Shown here in pieces: positions 41,660 through 52,830 of a stretch of DNA of 64,000 nucleotides. Location of the stretch: assembly GCA_917880885.1 (NCBI GenBank), contig OU862928.1, positions 38,552,962 through 38,616,961 of the forward strand, given 5' to 3'. The stretch is from Limnephilus marmoratus. Lineage: Eukaryota > Arthropoda > Insecta > Trichoptera > Limnephilidae. Within the stretch, counting starts at the first letter, position 1, and the number at the start of each line of letters is the position of its first letter. Below the pieces are notes generated by a model. That model saw only the letters and a list, made by a program, of their open reading frames with translations. It made no database searches and was not told where the DNA came from. The translations under genes were made by a program, and so were the position numbers.

Positions 41660-42055
41660 TAAAATATACAGAAAAGGTATTCCACAAACCACCAGGCAGT
41701 CCCAATGACAATGTGCATGGCTATCGGCCCAACCGCAGACGAAACCCGGAGTCCGCGCCCTTTAGCCGACTCCCCGATTTTGCCACGAAGAAATATAATA
41801 TGTGGGAAAGAAGAGAAAGTTTTAGAAGACTCTGGGGAAAAGATGAGCGTCGGGTTGTCGGAGGGGGACGGAAGGACGTCGAGACCACGCGGCTGTTCCT
41901 CAGGCCTACGCTTGTCATTGGGGGAGGCGCGGGAGGATCGCGGAAAAACCACTCCAGTATGTGTTCGCCTGGCTGTACGCACGGACAGGGTCTATCCCAC
42001 CCCCTTTTATGGGGTGACGATGATACATAATATGTACAGTTCAGTTGCGCCACCA
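41660..42055 (+). repeat. Rep-B copy 3
   Basis: Words shared with the Rep-B blocks near 25,600-25,950 and 36,430-36,835: GGCAGTCCCAATGACAATG, CGCGCCCTTTAGCCGACTCC, GCGTCGGGTTGTCGG, GGGGGAGGCGCGG, CCCCCTTTTATGGGG and ACAGTTCAGTT. GC-rich frames here (105-134 codons) occur on both strands and are not supported as genes. Confidence 0.62.
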
Positions 42056-42164
42056 AAATATGGAGCCAAAGCTAATGTAAAAGTAAAAAACTTGACACAT
42101 CAATTATAATTTTGAAAATGACAACTAAAATAATTTTCTGTTGTTTATTATTATTTTGTCTTTA

Positions 42165-42590
42165 ATTTAAGAGGCGGATATGGGAATCGCCGCTTCAGGA
42201 ATCATTTATTGGATAATCAACACCACTACCACAGGTCATCCCAAGTGGTTCTCTACGTTTGATGATTTAGCAGGGGTGCCTGGGTTCTTGGGTGCGGTTT
42301 GTTCAGTTCTTGACGATGGATGCGCCTACCCACCATCTGCGTAATGGGCCGGGTCGGTAGAGACCGGTTGAGAGAGTCACTTTATCTTCTATAAGCTGGA
42401 CTCTCTCGACACAGTAACTGCAGTGGGAAGGATGGTTTTATACGTCACTCCTGGACACACTGATCCCAGATTCCTACACCCACCCCTCGTACCTTTTGTC
42501 TTCCCAGAACGTTCTCTCCTTTTTCGACGAAATATTCAGGCCGAGGGGGGAGGGGGGAGGGGGGAGGTTGAACTTCCCCAAACCAACCCC
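42165..42590 (-). repeat. Rep-P copy 8
   Basis: Order: TAAGAGGCGGATATGGGAAT, GGATAATCAACACCACTACC, GGTGCCTGGGTTCTTGG, GAGACCGGTTGAGAGAG, CCTGGACACACTGATCCCAG and ACCCACCCCTC. It ends in a GGGGAGG-rich tract near 42,545. Confidence 0.65.
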
Positions 42591-42859
42591 TCCCCCATTA
42601 TATACGCTCTTGGGCTCTTGCATCAACGTAATTTTTATTTTTGAAAAATTCCTGTAAATAAAGTGTAGCAAAAATCAATAAGGAAAACGACATTTTCTAT
42701 AATAAAGCCTACAATACAAATTCAGGGTATTTAATTATACTTTATTGTAATTAGTTGTAAGAACCAAATGCTTTTTTTTAAAATCTATTGCACCTGGCCT
42801 TCACAGCAGGCGGGCAAACGCATACACCGCCAAGAATGGTAAGTTTCCACTTTAAATGT

Positions 42860-43255
42860 ACCGAACCACTTGGAAAGACCTTTGGACTCCCGTCTGGAGC
42901 TAGTGAGTCTATTGCATCCCCAATTGGGGTATGTTGTGAGGCTGAAGGTAGTGAGGAAGAGGAGATGGGAAAGAGGAAGGTAGGGAAGTACCTGGCTATT
43001 CAGATCTGGTCACCAAACACGGCTAAAGCCATTTCAATCAACATTTCAATTCTAAATGGTGATCTTACACCAGGGCGATACTAAGAGCATCTTCCACTCC
43101 GGAACGTGCCGCAAAAATACTACATGTAATTTTAAATGAATTAATGTGAAATAACACAAATTAATCAAATAAAATTTATTTGCCCACGCCGGATTCGACC
43201 CCGCGATCGTCAAAAGCCTTACCGCTAGACTACTGATTATCCAGTAAACGGTTCC
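42860..43255 (-). mobile_element. SINE-1 copy 3 with tRNA-like head
   Basis: On minus the head (43,250-43,180) reads AGTCTAGCGGTAAGGCTTTT, then GGGGTCGAATCCGGCG, giving A-box-like and B-box-like blocks. AAATAAATTTTATTTGATTA and the SINE-1 body to about 42,885 follow. This copy lacks the LINE insert seen in copy 1 and so shows the uninterrupted structure. Confidence 0.7.
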
Positions 43256-43744
43256 CGAAGAGATAACAAACTAAATTTGGGTATCCTTAATTTTTCGAAC
43301 AGATCAAAAAAAAAACAAGGAATACTGGTCACCCTGCGTTTGGCGGTCGGTGATGAAATATTGCAATAATTACCAACAGAGCTAGTTGCGGCGGTACCTC
43401 TACGGCTCCTGTTGACTGTAAGTTAGTGTACGAAGTAAGAAGGCAGTAACAACCATTGTTCACTGATGGCCGTGGATTGTGTTATTAAATTACTCAAAAC
43501 TGTCTGTTTATGTCTTAGGACGGCTCTTGATGCTACTGGCTTAAGTCAAATTAAATAAATCTATTAACATATTACTAACTTACGACGATACACCACGTCG
43601 GGAAAATTAATTTCACTTTAATACCAGCCGCTTGTTTTGATTTAAAAATAAAAACGCAAACAATATAACGAATTTCGCAATATAAAATACTTAGTAGCTT
43701 GAGTTAACCCAAAATTAGATTCGAATTGATATGGCCAGATGGAA
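43256..43744. other. No recognisable feature
   Basis: A short GC-rich island near 43,378-43,425 has splice-like words on both strands, but no frame that I trust. Confidence 0.4.
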
Positions 43745-44250
43745 AAAAAAACTCTTCCACAGAGGGAAAATAATTTTCCTCAGGGCCTATGTTATCTTAG
43801 GGGATGCTGTGTGGAGGTTCTTTTTAAGGAAGGAAGGAGAAGAAGTTCTGCGAAAGAAATAGGCATGAGGGTTGGGTAGGAATCTGGGGTTCAGTGTGTC
43901 CAGGAGTGACGGATGTATGAATCCATGACTATAACTGCGGTGCAAGGCAATGGTTCGAGAGATTTTGGCTAGAGAAGTCAAAAGATCTCCCTAAACCAGT
44001 CTCTCTCGATCCGAAAGACGCGTCGGCCGCCGGGACCTGGACAAACTTCTCGCCATGAACCCGGGCACCCCTGCTAAGTCACCAAACTAGCGAACCACTT
44101 GGTGTGACCTGTGGCAGAGGTGTTGGTTGTCCAATAAATGGTTCCCGGGGTGGCGGTACCCTTACCCGCCTCCAAAATAGCAGTAATCTAAGTCTAAAAT
44201 TAAGGGAAATTATTTTTGTCAGGGCGTCCTGCGTGGAGTTAAGAGGAACG
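43745..44250 (+). repeat. Rep-P copy 9, nearly full length
   Basis: Starts at CTCTTCCACAGAGGGAAAAT, then GATGCTGTGTGGAGG, GGTAGGAATCTGGGGTTCAG, GTCCAGGAGTGACGG, GAACCCGGGCACCCCTGC and GTTGGTTGTCCAATAAATGG, ending CCCGCCTCCAAAATAG. A stray terminal piece (TCAGGGCGTCCTGCGTGGAG) follows near 44,220. Confidence 0.7.
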
Positions 44251-44335
44251 GCTGCGTGCCCTTTTTCATACAAAACATAAAATTGTATATGATGTCAAAA
44301 TACCCAACCAATTCGGCTTGGTTTTAATCAAAAGG

Positions 44336-44540
44336 TGTAAATATCTATACCTACGGATACCTACTATACATACTATACATACTATACCTACTGTAAATAT
44401 CTATACCTACGGATACCTACTATACATACTATACATACTATACCTACTGTAAATATCTATACCTACGGATACCTACTATACATACTATACATACTATACC
44501 TATGGATACCTACTGTAAATATCTAGTACCTACGGATGTG
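44336..44540. repeat. 56-bp minisatellite, about 3.5 copies
   Basis: The word AAATATCTATACCTACGG recurs every 56 bp (about 44,339, 44,395, 44,451) with a diverged fourth copy. Inner subrepeats of CTATACATA and TACC also occur. Confidence 0.88.
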
Positions 44541-44692
44541 TGTGATTCCACTCACTTGTGTTTTAAATTATGTTTTACGGTCATTAAATAAATACATTTA
44601 GCATTATTTTAGAGGCAACTTTGGCATTTTTTTGTGAATTAATTGTAATTATTAAAAAATAATCTTTCCCTACTTACTGTAATAATAAAATG

Positions 44693-45116
44693 TGTTATAA
44701 ATTGATATTCAGCAGAAGGACGTCAAGTAAAAACATCTGGTTTCAATGGAGGAATTCCTGGTTTTATTCACAAAGCACATTTGCTACAATAATTTGTCCC
44801 GACCCGACAAAACACTAAATTTGGTCACTTTGACCACTTGCTAGACAATGCTAGCTGTTTATAGGAGATCCACGAATTAAGAGAGAGTTTTTAACTAAAA
44901 ATTGTTCTATTTATAACCACACATTTTCACACACAAACAAAAAACCAAAGTGTCAGTCATTGTAAAATACATGGCAGAAATCAAGAAATCTACTTTATCG
45001 TCTAGTGTTTACCTTTAGTTTCGAATTACGTCGCTAATCTGTAAAATCCCATATTAACTGACAATAGGCTACAAAAATACGCCGCTAGATGGCAGTAGTC
45101 TTCACTCTTTTTAACA
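44693..45116 (-). repeat. BEL/Pao 3' LTR
   Basis: Reads TGTTATAAATTGATATTCAG at its plus-strand start and ends CTTTTTAACA. It matches 51,412-51,835 throughout except A/G at 44,705. Confidence 0.93.
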
Positions 45117-45831
45117 TACTGCCCGGCGGGGAATGAAAAAAAACAACAAGTTTTTTTGAAATTAAAAAATCAAAACTACAAATTCCTAAATCTACACACA
45201 ATATACTAAAAATTTACAAGATGTGTAACTATCTAAATTTGAAGGGTCCGGGAACCTAACCAACAATTAAAATAACCTAAAGAAAAAAATTTAAAAAAAT
45301 TTCACAAAATCATGCAAAAAATTAAATAATAAAATAATAAAATCACAACATTAATAATAATTTTGTAAAATTGACAAATCAGTAATGTCTCATTGTTTCT
45401 ATGGAGAAATTTCACTTCAATTATATTTTTTAACCAACACCAATTCACAAATAGCAATAAATTGTTAGTTCGCTATTGACTGATTATCAGTTCATTAACT
45501 TTCACTGGCATGGCACTGCCAAAAAACCGAATGAACACTTCACCGGGTAGACTACTCGGCCATCTTGTCCAGGGTGGTCATCATTTTAGAAAAGTACATC
45601 AGCATGTACTTCTGTATGTCATCATTTGGGTAGATCATCATAAATCAAGGGGCGGCCGTGCCCTGGTAAGCAGATAGTACCATTGGATCTGCAGCGAGGA
45701 TGATCATCTCGCGGTTGTTGACTTGAAGCCCCAGTGGCTTCAGGCTGGATACAGTGGTGTCAACAACACCAATACCGATGCTCCATAATTATTGACATGG
45801 TTTGGTTGCATCGGTTCAGCCCTAATTACAG

Positions 45832-48800
45832 TTAGGCTGTGACCTTGGGAAGGTCAGTGATTTGCCGGGTCGGGAAATTTGGATCCAAGTTTGATTCTAT
45901 TGGCATCAAACATATTTTTGTGATGGGTCTCACAAAAGTGCCTTGTGCTGTTTTGAGGGTAACTACCCTCACTACTCCATCCGGGCCTGGATGAGTAGAT
46001 AATATGCGCGCCATCTTCCATAATGCAGGAGGCATATTGTCTTCCATCAGGATTACCAGATCGTCCTTCTTTATGGCCTTTTGGTTGTTGGCCTGCCATT
46101 TGGTCCGTTTTTGCAGCTCAGCAAGGTAATCTCGTTTCCATCTGAACCAGAAATTTTGAATTAGAGCATTTAATTTTTGATATTTGCTTAGTCTGTTCTC
46201 CGGGAGCTCGCGGACATCCAACTCGGGAATAACCGAAGCATCCCTGCCCATAAGGAAATGGTTGGGGGTTAGAGGGAGAAGGTCGTCTACGTCATCAGAC
46301 AGGGAAGTTAAGGGACGGGAGTTCAAACAAGCCTCTATCTGACAAAGCAAAGTATACAATAATTCAAACTGCAATGGGTTATTTTTAGTAATTCGATATA
46401 AATGAAACTTGGTGGACTTGACGGCGGCCTCCCACAGCCCCCCGTGGTTCGGCGCCCTAGGCGGTATGAAACTCCAAGATATTCCCTTATCAGCTAAAAA
46501 CCTATGGATTTTGTCATTGTTCAATCTTAGACTGGCATATAGTTCTTTGAGCTTATTAGAAGCTCCTCTGAAAGTGGTTGCATTGTCAGAAAATATTTTT
46601 TCCGGTTGACCCCTACGGGCAATGAACCTCTTTAAACAATTTAAAAAAGCATCGCTTGATAAATCTGTTACGAGTTCCAAATGAACCGCTTTGGTAGAAA
46701 AACAAACAAATATGCAAAGATACGATTTAATGAGCGGAGATTTTCTCAGCGCTCCAGCCTTCGTGTCTATCGGTCCGGCAAAGTCGACACCTGTGACAGA
46801 GAACGGTAGACTGGGAGTGATTCTCTCAACTGGAAGGTCTCCCATGATCTGCCGGCAAACCTGAGGTCGGTATCTAAAACATACAACACACTTATGTAGG
46901 ATACGCTTAACAGTGTTTCTCCCAAATATCGGCCAATATTTCAAGCGTATTTCCGATAACAGCGCTTGGGGACCTGCATGTAAATGTTCATAATGATAAT
47001 TACGTATAATAAGTTCAGTTAGCTTATGTGACGGTGGTAATATTACAGGGTGCCTTTGATGATGCGATAAATAAGTAGCTAATTTCAATCGTCCACTTGC
47101 ACAAATTAAACCATCCATTAAACAGGGATTGAGAGCTTTCAATCTACTGTTTTTGTTTACTAACCCATGCTTCTTTAGGTCCTTCAATTCTCTTTTGAAG
47201 GAATGTTCTTGCGATGATTTCAGTAGACATTTTAAAGCTGCTTCCAGCTCGGAGACAGTTAAATTGCCATACGTTTTATCCTTAGGGTTGCGACAATTAT
47301 TTATAAATCTTAAACCTTGAGCGATTACTCTTTTTAATTTGGTTAGCGATGAGAATTTTTCGAAAATGTCCCATTCTTGAGTATCAGTTACCAGTAGTAC
47401 ATTTTTACTTTTTATTTCCGGGGGATCCAAACATGACATCTTGGATACTGGCCAAGTGCTGACATCTTCCGTCAACCAGCTTGGCCCCTTCCACCATATT
47501 GAAGTGCTGACTAACCTTTCAGCTGTGGTACCTCGGGACAGTATATCCGCAGCATTTTCTGACGATGATACGTGCCGCCACTGGGTTGGATCGCTGATTT
47601 CCTGTATCTCAGCGACTCTGTTTGCCACGAAGGTGTTCCAACGAGCTGGTTGTCCTCTCAACCAGCACAACGCTATTGTTGAATCGCACCAGTAATAGGT
47701 GGCCGATTCCTCTATACTTAGCGTCAACTTGATATTTTTTATTAGCTTGGCCAATAGTAATGCACTACACAACTCTAACTTGGGTAGTGATATACACTTT
47801 AATGGTGCCACTTTAGACTTGGAGGTAACTAACTGTGCGTGCCTCTTACCTTCCGAATCTGTTGAGACGATGTAGGCGCATGCTCCGAAAGCTTTCTGAG
47901 AGGCGTCGCAGAACCCGTGCAATTGTATAGTCTTTGGTGTTCCGCTAATAACTCCTCTCGGGATTTTTAACACATTTAGTTGCGATAATTGGTCTAGATA
48001 AGCCCTCCAAGGTAGTAAAATTTCATCAGGTAGTATGTCATCCCACGATGCCTTGGACTGCCATAATTTTTGCATAATTAATTTAGCTACCACTACGATG
48101 GGCCCTAAAAGTCCTAAAGGATCAAAGGTGGAAGCTATGCACGATAATATTTGACGCTTGCTCTCCGTTTTACCTGACGGCTTTGTAATTTCATATGACA
48201 GGTAATCTAATTCATTATTCCAAATTAATCCAAGTATTTTTTCATTCTTGGAATTGTCAGTGATCATTTTCTCACAATTGCCCTGTTTGGCAATTTCACC
48301 TTGGCTCCGCCCAGATGACAATTCCAAAATATTTGATCTCCACTTCCTCAGGGTCATCCCTGCGGACAGCAAGATATCACTTATTTGTTTCTTTAACTGG
48401 AAACAAACTTCCAAGTCATCCCCTCCAGTCAATAGATCGTCCATATAAAAATCATTTTCTATGACTTGACTTGCTACTGGGAAATTAACTTTGTTATCCA
48501 TACCGATTTGTCGAAGACATCTCGTTGCTAGGAAGGAGGAAGGTCCCAGCCCATATGTGACGGTCTTCAATTTGTAATGTCGGAGTTCCTCTTCTTGTGA
48601 TTCGCGCCATACAATCTTCTGAAGGCTGCGATCCTCTGCGCATACGTTGATTTGACGGTACATTTTTTCGATGTCCGCAGTCATGACGTATCGATGTATT
48701 CTGAAACGTAATAAATGGCTGTATAAGTCCTTTTGAATGACAGCTCCCACCATCAGAGCATCGTTCAGGGATATTCCGGTCGACGTCTTTGCCGAACCAT

Positions 48801-49947
48801 CAAACACTACACGCACCTTCGTCGTGGTGCTAGCTTCTTTTATGACCGCGTGATGCGGCAAAAAATAGGATTGCTCATCCCCTCTCCATTTATCACATAA
48901 CTCCATATGACCTAGTTGCTCATATTCTTGCATAAATTGTACATATTGCAATTTCAATTCAGGATTTATTAAAAATTTCTTTTCTAAATGCTTAAATCTT
49001 TTTTCCGCTGTGTTTAACGAGTCACCAAGTTGACTCACACATGGGCGGCGCGGCAGACTTACCACGTATCTACCATCGCTCTCTCTAGAGTGCGTGGCGA
49101 CGAAATCTGCTTCACACGCCTTCTCCTCGTGATTTTGAAATCTCGCAGAATTCACCTCCTCCATTTTCCAAAATTTTTCTATCTGATTAGATAATGTGTT
49201 TATTGATAAACTACAAAATTGCGGTACTGGCCTTTTTTTCTGATGAATGTTGATCGGGCCCGATATAACCCAGCCTAATTCAGTCCTCTGCAGAGTAGGT
49301 CCGGTATCCAATCTCAGCCGATCATCTTGTAGTATATCCCAAAAGCTCTCAGCGCCTAACAGGATATCAATAGGCGCCGCTACGTTGAAATTTGGGTCCG
49401 CCATTTGTAATCCCGGCGGCAGCTTAAAGTCTTTTCTGGCCACTGTTGCTTGAGGTAGGTTTGTGGTTATTTCCTGCAATATTAGACAAGTGATATTTTG
49501 ATTATAATTTGTCCTCAGAGATTTCATTTTTATCGCAACACGTTTCTTTATATGGGTAACATTGTTGTGTATACCTAACACAGGCTTGTTTATATTCTCG
49601 CATCTCAAATTTAACTTCATTGCGAACTTTTCGCACATAAAATTGGCTTGAGCTCCAGAGTCAATTAGGACTCTTGCCTCATGCACTTTATTATTGTGAC
49701 CTACTACCCCAATGATAGCAGTCGACAATAAAATTGTTTTTTCAGCCTTCGCTAAAGCTGAATGGTTTGATACTGAAACTCGTTCAGCATCCATTTGGCA
49801 GTCACCTCCTGGGTGATCTTCACCTTTATTCATGGAGTCATCGCTCGGATGCATCTCCCTGTGCAATAACGTATTGTGGCTCTCGCTATCACAATGCTTG
49901 CATTTTAAATTAATTTTGCAATATGGGGCCGTATGTCCTAACCTCAA
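45832..49947 (-). CDS. BEL/Pao Pol: protease, RT, RNase H, integrase
   Basis: About 1,371 codons without a stop. The annotated first codon is TTG; the frame really continues upstream into the gag zinc-knuckle region. Order: knuckle CKINLKCKHCDSESHNTLLH near the start; aspartic protease with VLIDSGAQANF near residue 95; RT with VRVVFDGSAK, DIEKMYRQINV and the YMDD box near 500; RNase H starting HGFCDASQKAFGA near 680; integrase with an HHCC zinc module (about 985-1,030) and DDE residues in GVDFAGP, FSDNATTF and LWEAAVK; and a C-terminal domain with LVILMEDNMPPALWKMARI. This arrangement and wording is characteristic of BEL/Pao. All catalytic residues are present, so the enzyme may be active if translated. 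No envelope gene follows. Confidence 0.93.
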   Translation of the reverse strand: MRLGHTAPYCKINLKCKHCDSESHNTLLHREMHPSDDSMNKGEDHPGGDCQMDAERVSVSNHSALAKAEKTILLSTAIIGVVGHNNKVHEARVLIDSGAQANFMCEKFAMKLNLRCENINKPVLGIHNNVTHIKKRVAIKMKSLRTNYNQNITCLILQEITTNLPQATVARKDFKLPPGLQMADPNFNVAAPIDILLGAESFWDILQDDRLRLDTGPTLQRTELGWVISGPINIHQKKRPVPQFCSLSINTLSNQIEKFWKMEEVNSARFQNHEEKACEADFVATHSRESDGRYVVSLPRRPCVSQLGDSLNTAEKRFKHLEKKFLINPELKLQYVQFMQEYEQLGHMELCDKWRGDEQSYFLPHHAVIKEASTTTKVRVVFDGSAKTSTGISLNDALMVGAVIQKDLYSHLLRFRIHRYVMTADIEKMYRQINVCAEDRSLQKIVWRESQEEELRHYKLKTVTYGLGPSSFLATRCLRQIGMDNKVNFPVASQVIENDFYMDDLLTGGDDLEVCFQLKKQISDILLSAGMTLRKWRSNILELSSGRSQGEIAKQGNCEKMITDNSKNEKILGLIWNNELDYLSYEITKPSGKTESKRQILSCIASTFDPLGLLGPIVVVAKLIMQKLWQSKASWDDILPDEILLPWRAYLDQLSQLNVLKIPRGVISGTPKTIQLHGFCDASQKAFGACAYIVSTDSEGKRHAQLVTSKSKVAPLKCISLPKLELCSALLLAKLIKNIKLTLSIEESATYYWCDSTIALCWLRGQPARWNTFVANRVAEIQEISDPTQWRHVSSSENAADILSRGTTAERLVSTSIWWKGPSWLTEDVSTWPVSKMSCLDPPEIKSKNVLLVTDTQEWDIFEKFSSLTKLKRVIAQGLRFINNCRNPKDKTYGNLTVSELEAALKCLLKSSQEHSFKRELKDLKKHGLVNKNSRLKALNPCLMDGLICASGRLKLATYLSHHQRHPVILPPSHKLTELIIRNYHYEHLHAGPQALLSEIRLKYWPIFGRNTVKRILHKCVVCFRYRPQVCRQIMGDLPVERITPSLPFSVTGVDFAGPIDTKAGALRKSPLIKSYLCIFVCFSTKAVHLELVTDLSSDAFLNCLKRFIARRGQPEKIFSDNATTFRGASNKLKELYASLRLNNDKIHRFLADKGISWSFIPPRAPNHGGLWEAAVKSTKFHLYRITKNNPLQFELLYTLLCQIEACLNSRPLTSLSDDVDDLLPLTPNHFLMGRDASVIPELDVRELPENRLSKYQKLNALIQNFWFRWKRDYLAELQKRTKWQANNQKAIKKDDLVILMEDNMPPALWKMARILSTHPGPDGVVRVVTLKTAQGTFVRPITKICLMPIESNLDPNFPTRQITDLPKVTA

Positions 49948-50113
49948 ACATTTGAAGCAGGCACAGTACCTCCTTATTGCGTTGGCTCTTTCTCCTGAAT
50001 TTAATTTTAAAAATTTTTTACAAAAATATATTTTATGCCTTTTGTCATTACAACAAATACAATTATTGTGGGTAGCAGCTAAAAATACCGATTCCCTTTT
50101 GGGATTATTGTTG

Positions 50114-50986
50114 CTACCACTTGGTTTCGGGTGGGTAGGAAATTTTTTTCGAATCTGAATTTAACATTAATTCCAAAACTTGCGCACGCGAGGTCAAACA
50201 TTTAAGAAATTCCTGTAATGTAGGTAGCTCATCCTGCAATGGGTTTTGTTCCCAATGCTTTCTAGAACTTGCATCCAATTTATTAGAAATTACGTATATA
50301 ATTAAAGCATCCCATTGTTCGATTTTCAAGCCTAAATTTTGCAACGCTTTCAAATTTACATTAGTTTCATCAATCAGATAACGCATGGCTACTGGATCCT
50401 CATGTTTCATCTCTTTAAGTTGAAACAGAGCTTGGATATGTCTTTGTACGGTAGTTCGCAAATTTGCAAACCTCTGCTGCAACAATTCAAAAGCCGATAT
50501 ATAATTCAGGTCTGATACCTCGAAATTGGCGATGATCTTTGCTGCATTCCCCTTTAAACAGGATTGCAGATAATAAAACTTCTGTACATTGCTTATGGCA
50601 GTATTGTTATGAACTAATGTCTTAAATGTTTCTAGAAAATTAATCCAATTTTTGGGATCTCCGTTAAATTCTCGTAACTGAAGGTTGGGTAACTTGATTT
50701 CTAATTTGGGAGTCTCTACAGACTGAATTGCTCCTTTAGCAGTCGCCAAGGTTGAATAATATTGATTTTCAAAATTCTCTCTTTGCAAATTATTATCAAT
50801 TTCGTTGGAATCCGGAAGACTTTCGATTTGTTCCTGGACCTCTTCGAAATCATCAATTATTTTTTCAATTCTCTCATAGCGAATTTTAATTTCGTTAACT
50901 GATAATGCGTTTAATGAATCCGCAAATCTCGTGAGTTTACCTTTCAACACTCCGCGTTTGTTAATCAACGATTTTAAATTATCCAT
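50114..50986 (-). CDS. BEL/Pao Gag
   Basis: About 290 codons from the ATG at 50,986. The N-terminal third is helical and charged. The core has LREFNGDPKNWINFLETF, YYLQSCLKGNAAKII and FELLQQRFANL, the pattern of the BEL-type Gag domain (DUF1759). It forms the particle and binds the RNA. The frame ends at 50,114 soon after a seven-base homopolymer (T run on plus at 50,143-50,149). A one-base change there leads into a frame that carries more Cys/His residues and joins pol. Most BEL elements have one gag-pol frame, so this is a mutation, a sequencing slip, or a programmed shift. Confidence 0.9.
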   Translation of the reverse strand: MDNLKSLINKRGVLKGKLTRFADSLNALSVNEIKIRYERIEKIIDDFEEVQEQIESLPDSNEIDNNLQRENFENQYYSTLATAKGAIQSVETPKLEIKLPNLQLREFNGDPKNWINFLETFKTLVHNNTAISNVQKFYYLQSCLKGNAAKIIANFEVSDLNYISAFELLQQRFANLRTTVQRHIQALFQLKEMKHEDPVAMRYLIDETNVNLKALQNLGLKIEQWDALIIYVISNKLDASSRKHWEQNPLQDELPTLQEFLKCLTSRAQVLELMLNSDSKKISYPPETKW

Positions 50987-51411
50987 TTTTTATACGTTTG
51001 ACAATAATTCAACACAACAAATGCTAAAATGTTCCTTAAAAAAATAATTTCTTTGCAATAATCGCGTAGAAAACAGTAGTAACCAATTCAAGCTATGAAC
51101 AATGACAGAATCTAACAATAATCATCTTCTAAAACAATTAACCTAAAATAATTCGCATGACTTGCATTTACACTGCGGGTAGTTAGTTTTTTTGTTTTTA
51201 AATAAGTACATTGACACACAAAAAATAGCACTTGTTTGAACAGGAATTCACGGAATAGAAGGAAATAATGGGCAGGGGATACTTATATTGATGTCGATCC
51301 TTGTTCTTCATGTTTTCATCTTTCTGGATTTTTGGATAGCTCGCTGGTTCATTTTATTGTTTCCTTTTAATGCCTTAATCCGATCGTAAGGTAGATGCGG
51401 CTGGAGGACCA

Positions 51412-51835
51412 TGTTATAAATTGGTATTCAGCAGAAGGACGTCAAGTAAAAACATCTGGTTTCAATGGAGGAATTCCTGGTTTTATTCACAAAGCACATT
51501 TGCTACAATAATTTGTCCCGACCCGACAAAACACTAAATTTGGTCACTTTGACCACTTGCTAGACAATGCTAGCTGTTTATAGGAGATCCACGAATTAAG
51601 AGAGAGTTTTTAACTAAAAATTGTTCTATTTATAACCACACATTTTCACACACAAACAAAAAACCAAAGTGTCAGTCATTGTAAAATACATGGCAGAAAT
51701 CAAGAAATCTACTTTATCGTCTAGTGTTTACCTTTAGTTTCGAATTACGTCGCTAATCTGTAAAATCCCATATTAACTGACAATAGGCTACAAAAATACG
51801 CCGCTAGATGGCAGTAGTCTTCACTCTTTTTAACA
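51412..51835 (-). repeat. BEL/Pao 5' LTR
   Basis: Same 424-bp sequence as 44,693-45,116, with GG in TTGGTATTCAG. On minus it begins TGTTAAAAAGAG. TATAAATAG lies near 51,628 and TATAAAC near 51,580, either of which could serve as a TATA box. Confidence 0.93.
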
Positions 51836-52145
51836 AAATGAAAAAAATAAACACCATTAAAGGGCTTTTCTTTGGGTAGAAATTATAATTTAAATACATG
51901 ACAAATTTGTGTACCAAAATAAAACTGTCGTTTGTAATTTGAATTTACGTCCGTCCGCGCTGAAATGTTTTTTTTTTTTAATTTTTGTTTTCGTGTTTAT
52001 ATTTCATCATATTTGTGCAGTTAAAAATCGAGCAAAGTTATTTTTTAAATACTTATCATGAACACACAAATAATAATTGCCAAAGTCGCCTCTAAAATCG
52101 TGAAAATTTGATTTAATTAGCTACCTATATTTTGTAATTTAAAAC

Positions 52146-52830
52146 AAAAATAAACAAAAATTTTAACAAAACAAAAAAACGACACCGACTCCAAAAATAA
52201 CAATCGTACCTACATATTGTTGAGTAGAAAAAGTAAGTTGATTATGAAGTTGTAGAAGAATACGAAATTATTGTTTTACTTTTTAGTGCATTTATCGAAG
52301 TCGTTTTTTTGTTTTGTTAAAATTTTTGTTTATTTTTTTGATTTTTAGTGAATCTGAAGTACACTAACTAATTTGTCTGAATATGGTTAAACCTACTAAA
52401 CGTGCTGCTCATATGAGACAGAGATAATTTGACCATAGTGACGTTAGGGTCAAATTAAGAGATTCGGCCGAGTTTCGTTGATTTGTAATGGATCCGATAA
52501 TCAAAACCTAACCAAACTCTCATCAAATTACCCTTGAAGTACATCCTTTCCAATAAAAAAAGAATCATTGAAATCGGTTAGCGTGATATTGAGTTATTCG
52601 TTCATTTGTCGCGCATACTTAATGTAAATTTAAGACTTATATGGTTTTCTCATGGATGCCATTGTCAAAACTAGACCAAATTAAAATGGGATCACACGGG
52701 AAGCACCAGCTTTCAAATAAAAAAAGAATCATCAATATCAGTTCACCCAGTCAAAAGTTCTGAGGTAACAAAAAAAAAAAAAAAAAAAAATACAGTCGAA
52801 TTGAGAACCTCCTCCTTTTTGAAGTCGTTT
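52146..52830 (-). mobile_element. Foldback element C with one arm deleted
   Basis: Starts TAAACAAAAATTTTAACAAA, then jumps from AAAACGAC directly into ACCGACTCCAAAAATAACAA. The first internal arm and loop present in A and B are missing. It ends CCTCCTTTTTGAAGTCGT|TTAA. An A run of 21 lies near 52,770. Confidence 0.72.

Larger units (their letters stand above)
44693..51835 (-). mobile_element. BEL/Pao LTR retrotransposon, apparently full length, 7,143 bp
   Basis: Two 424-bp LTRs bound the element, and 5-bp duplications AAATG flank it (44,688-44,692 and 51,836-51,840). Inside, on minus, are gag (50,986-50,114) and pol (to 45,832). A primer-binding-like TGGTCCTCCAGCCGC lies next to the 5' LTR at 51,411. 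The region 45,117-45,831 is 3' noncoding. LTRs differ at one site that I could see (position 13 on the plus reading), so insertion is recent. One frame change separates gag and pol. Confidence 0.95.

Noticed and set aside
41494..42109. Overlapping 105-162-codon frames on both strands
   Set aside because: GC-rich Rep-B gives long open frames in several phases; no domain and not shared as a frame with other Rep-B copies.
43378..43427. Possible micro-exon with splice-like ends on both strands
   Set aside because: Too short, both orientations equally plausible, no neighbouring exon.
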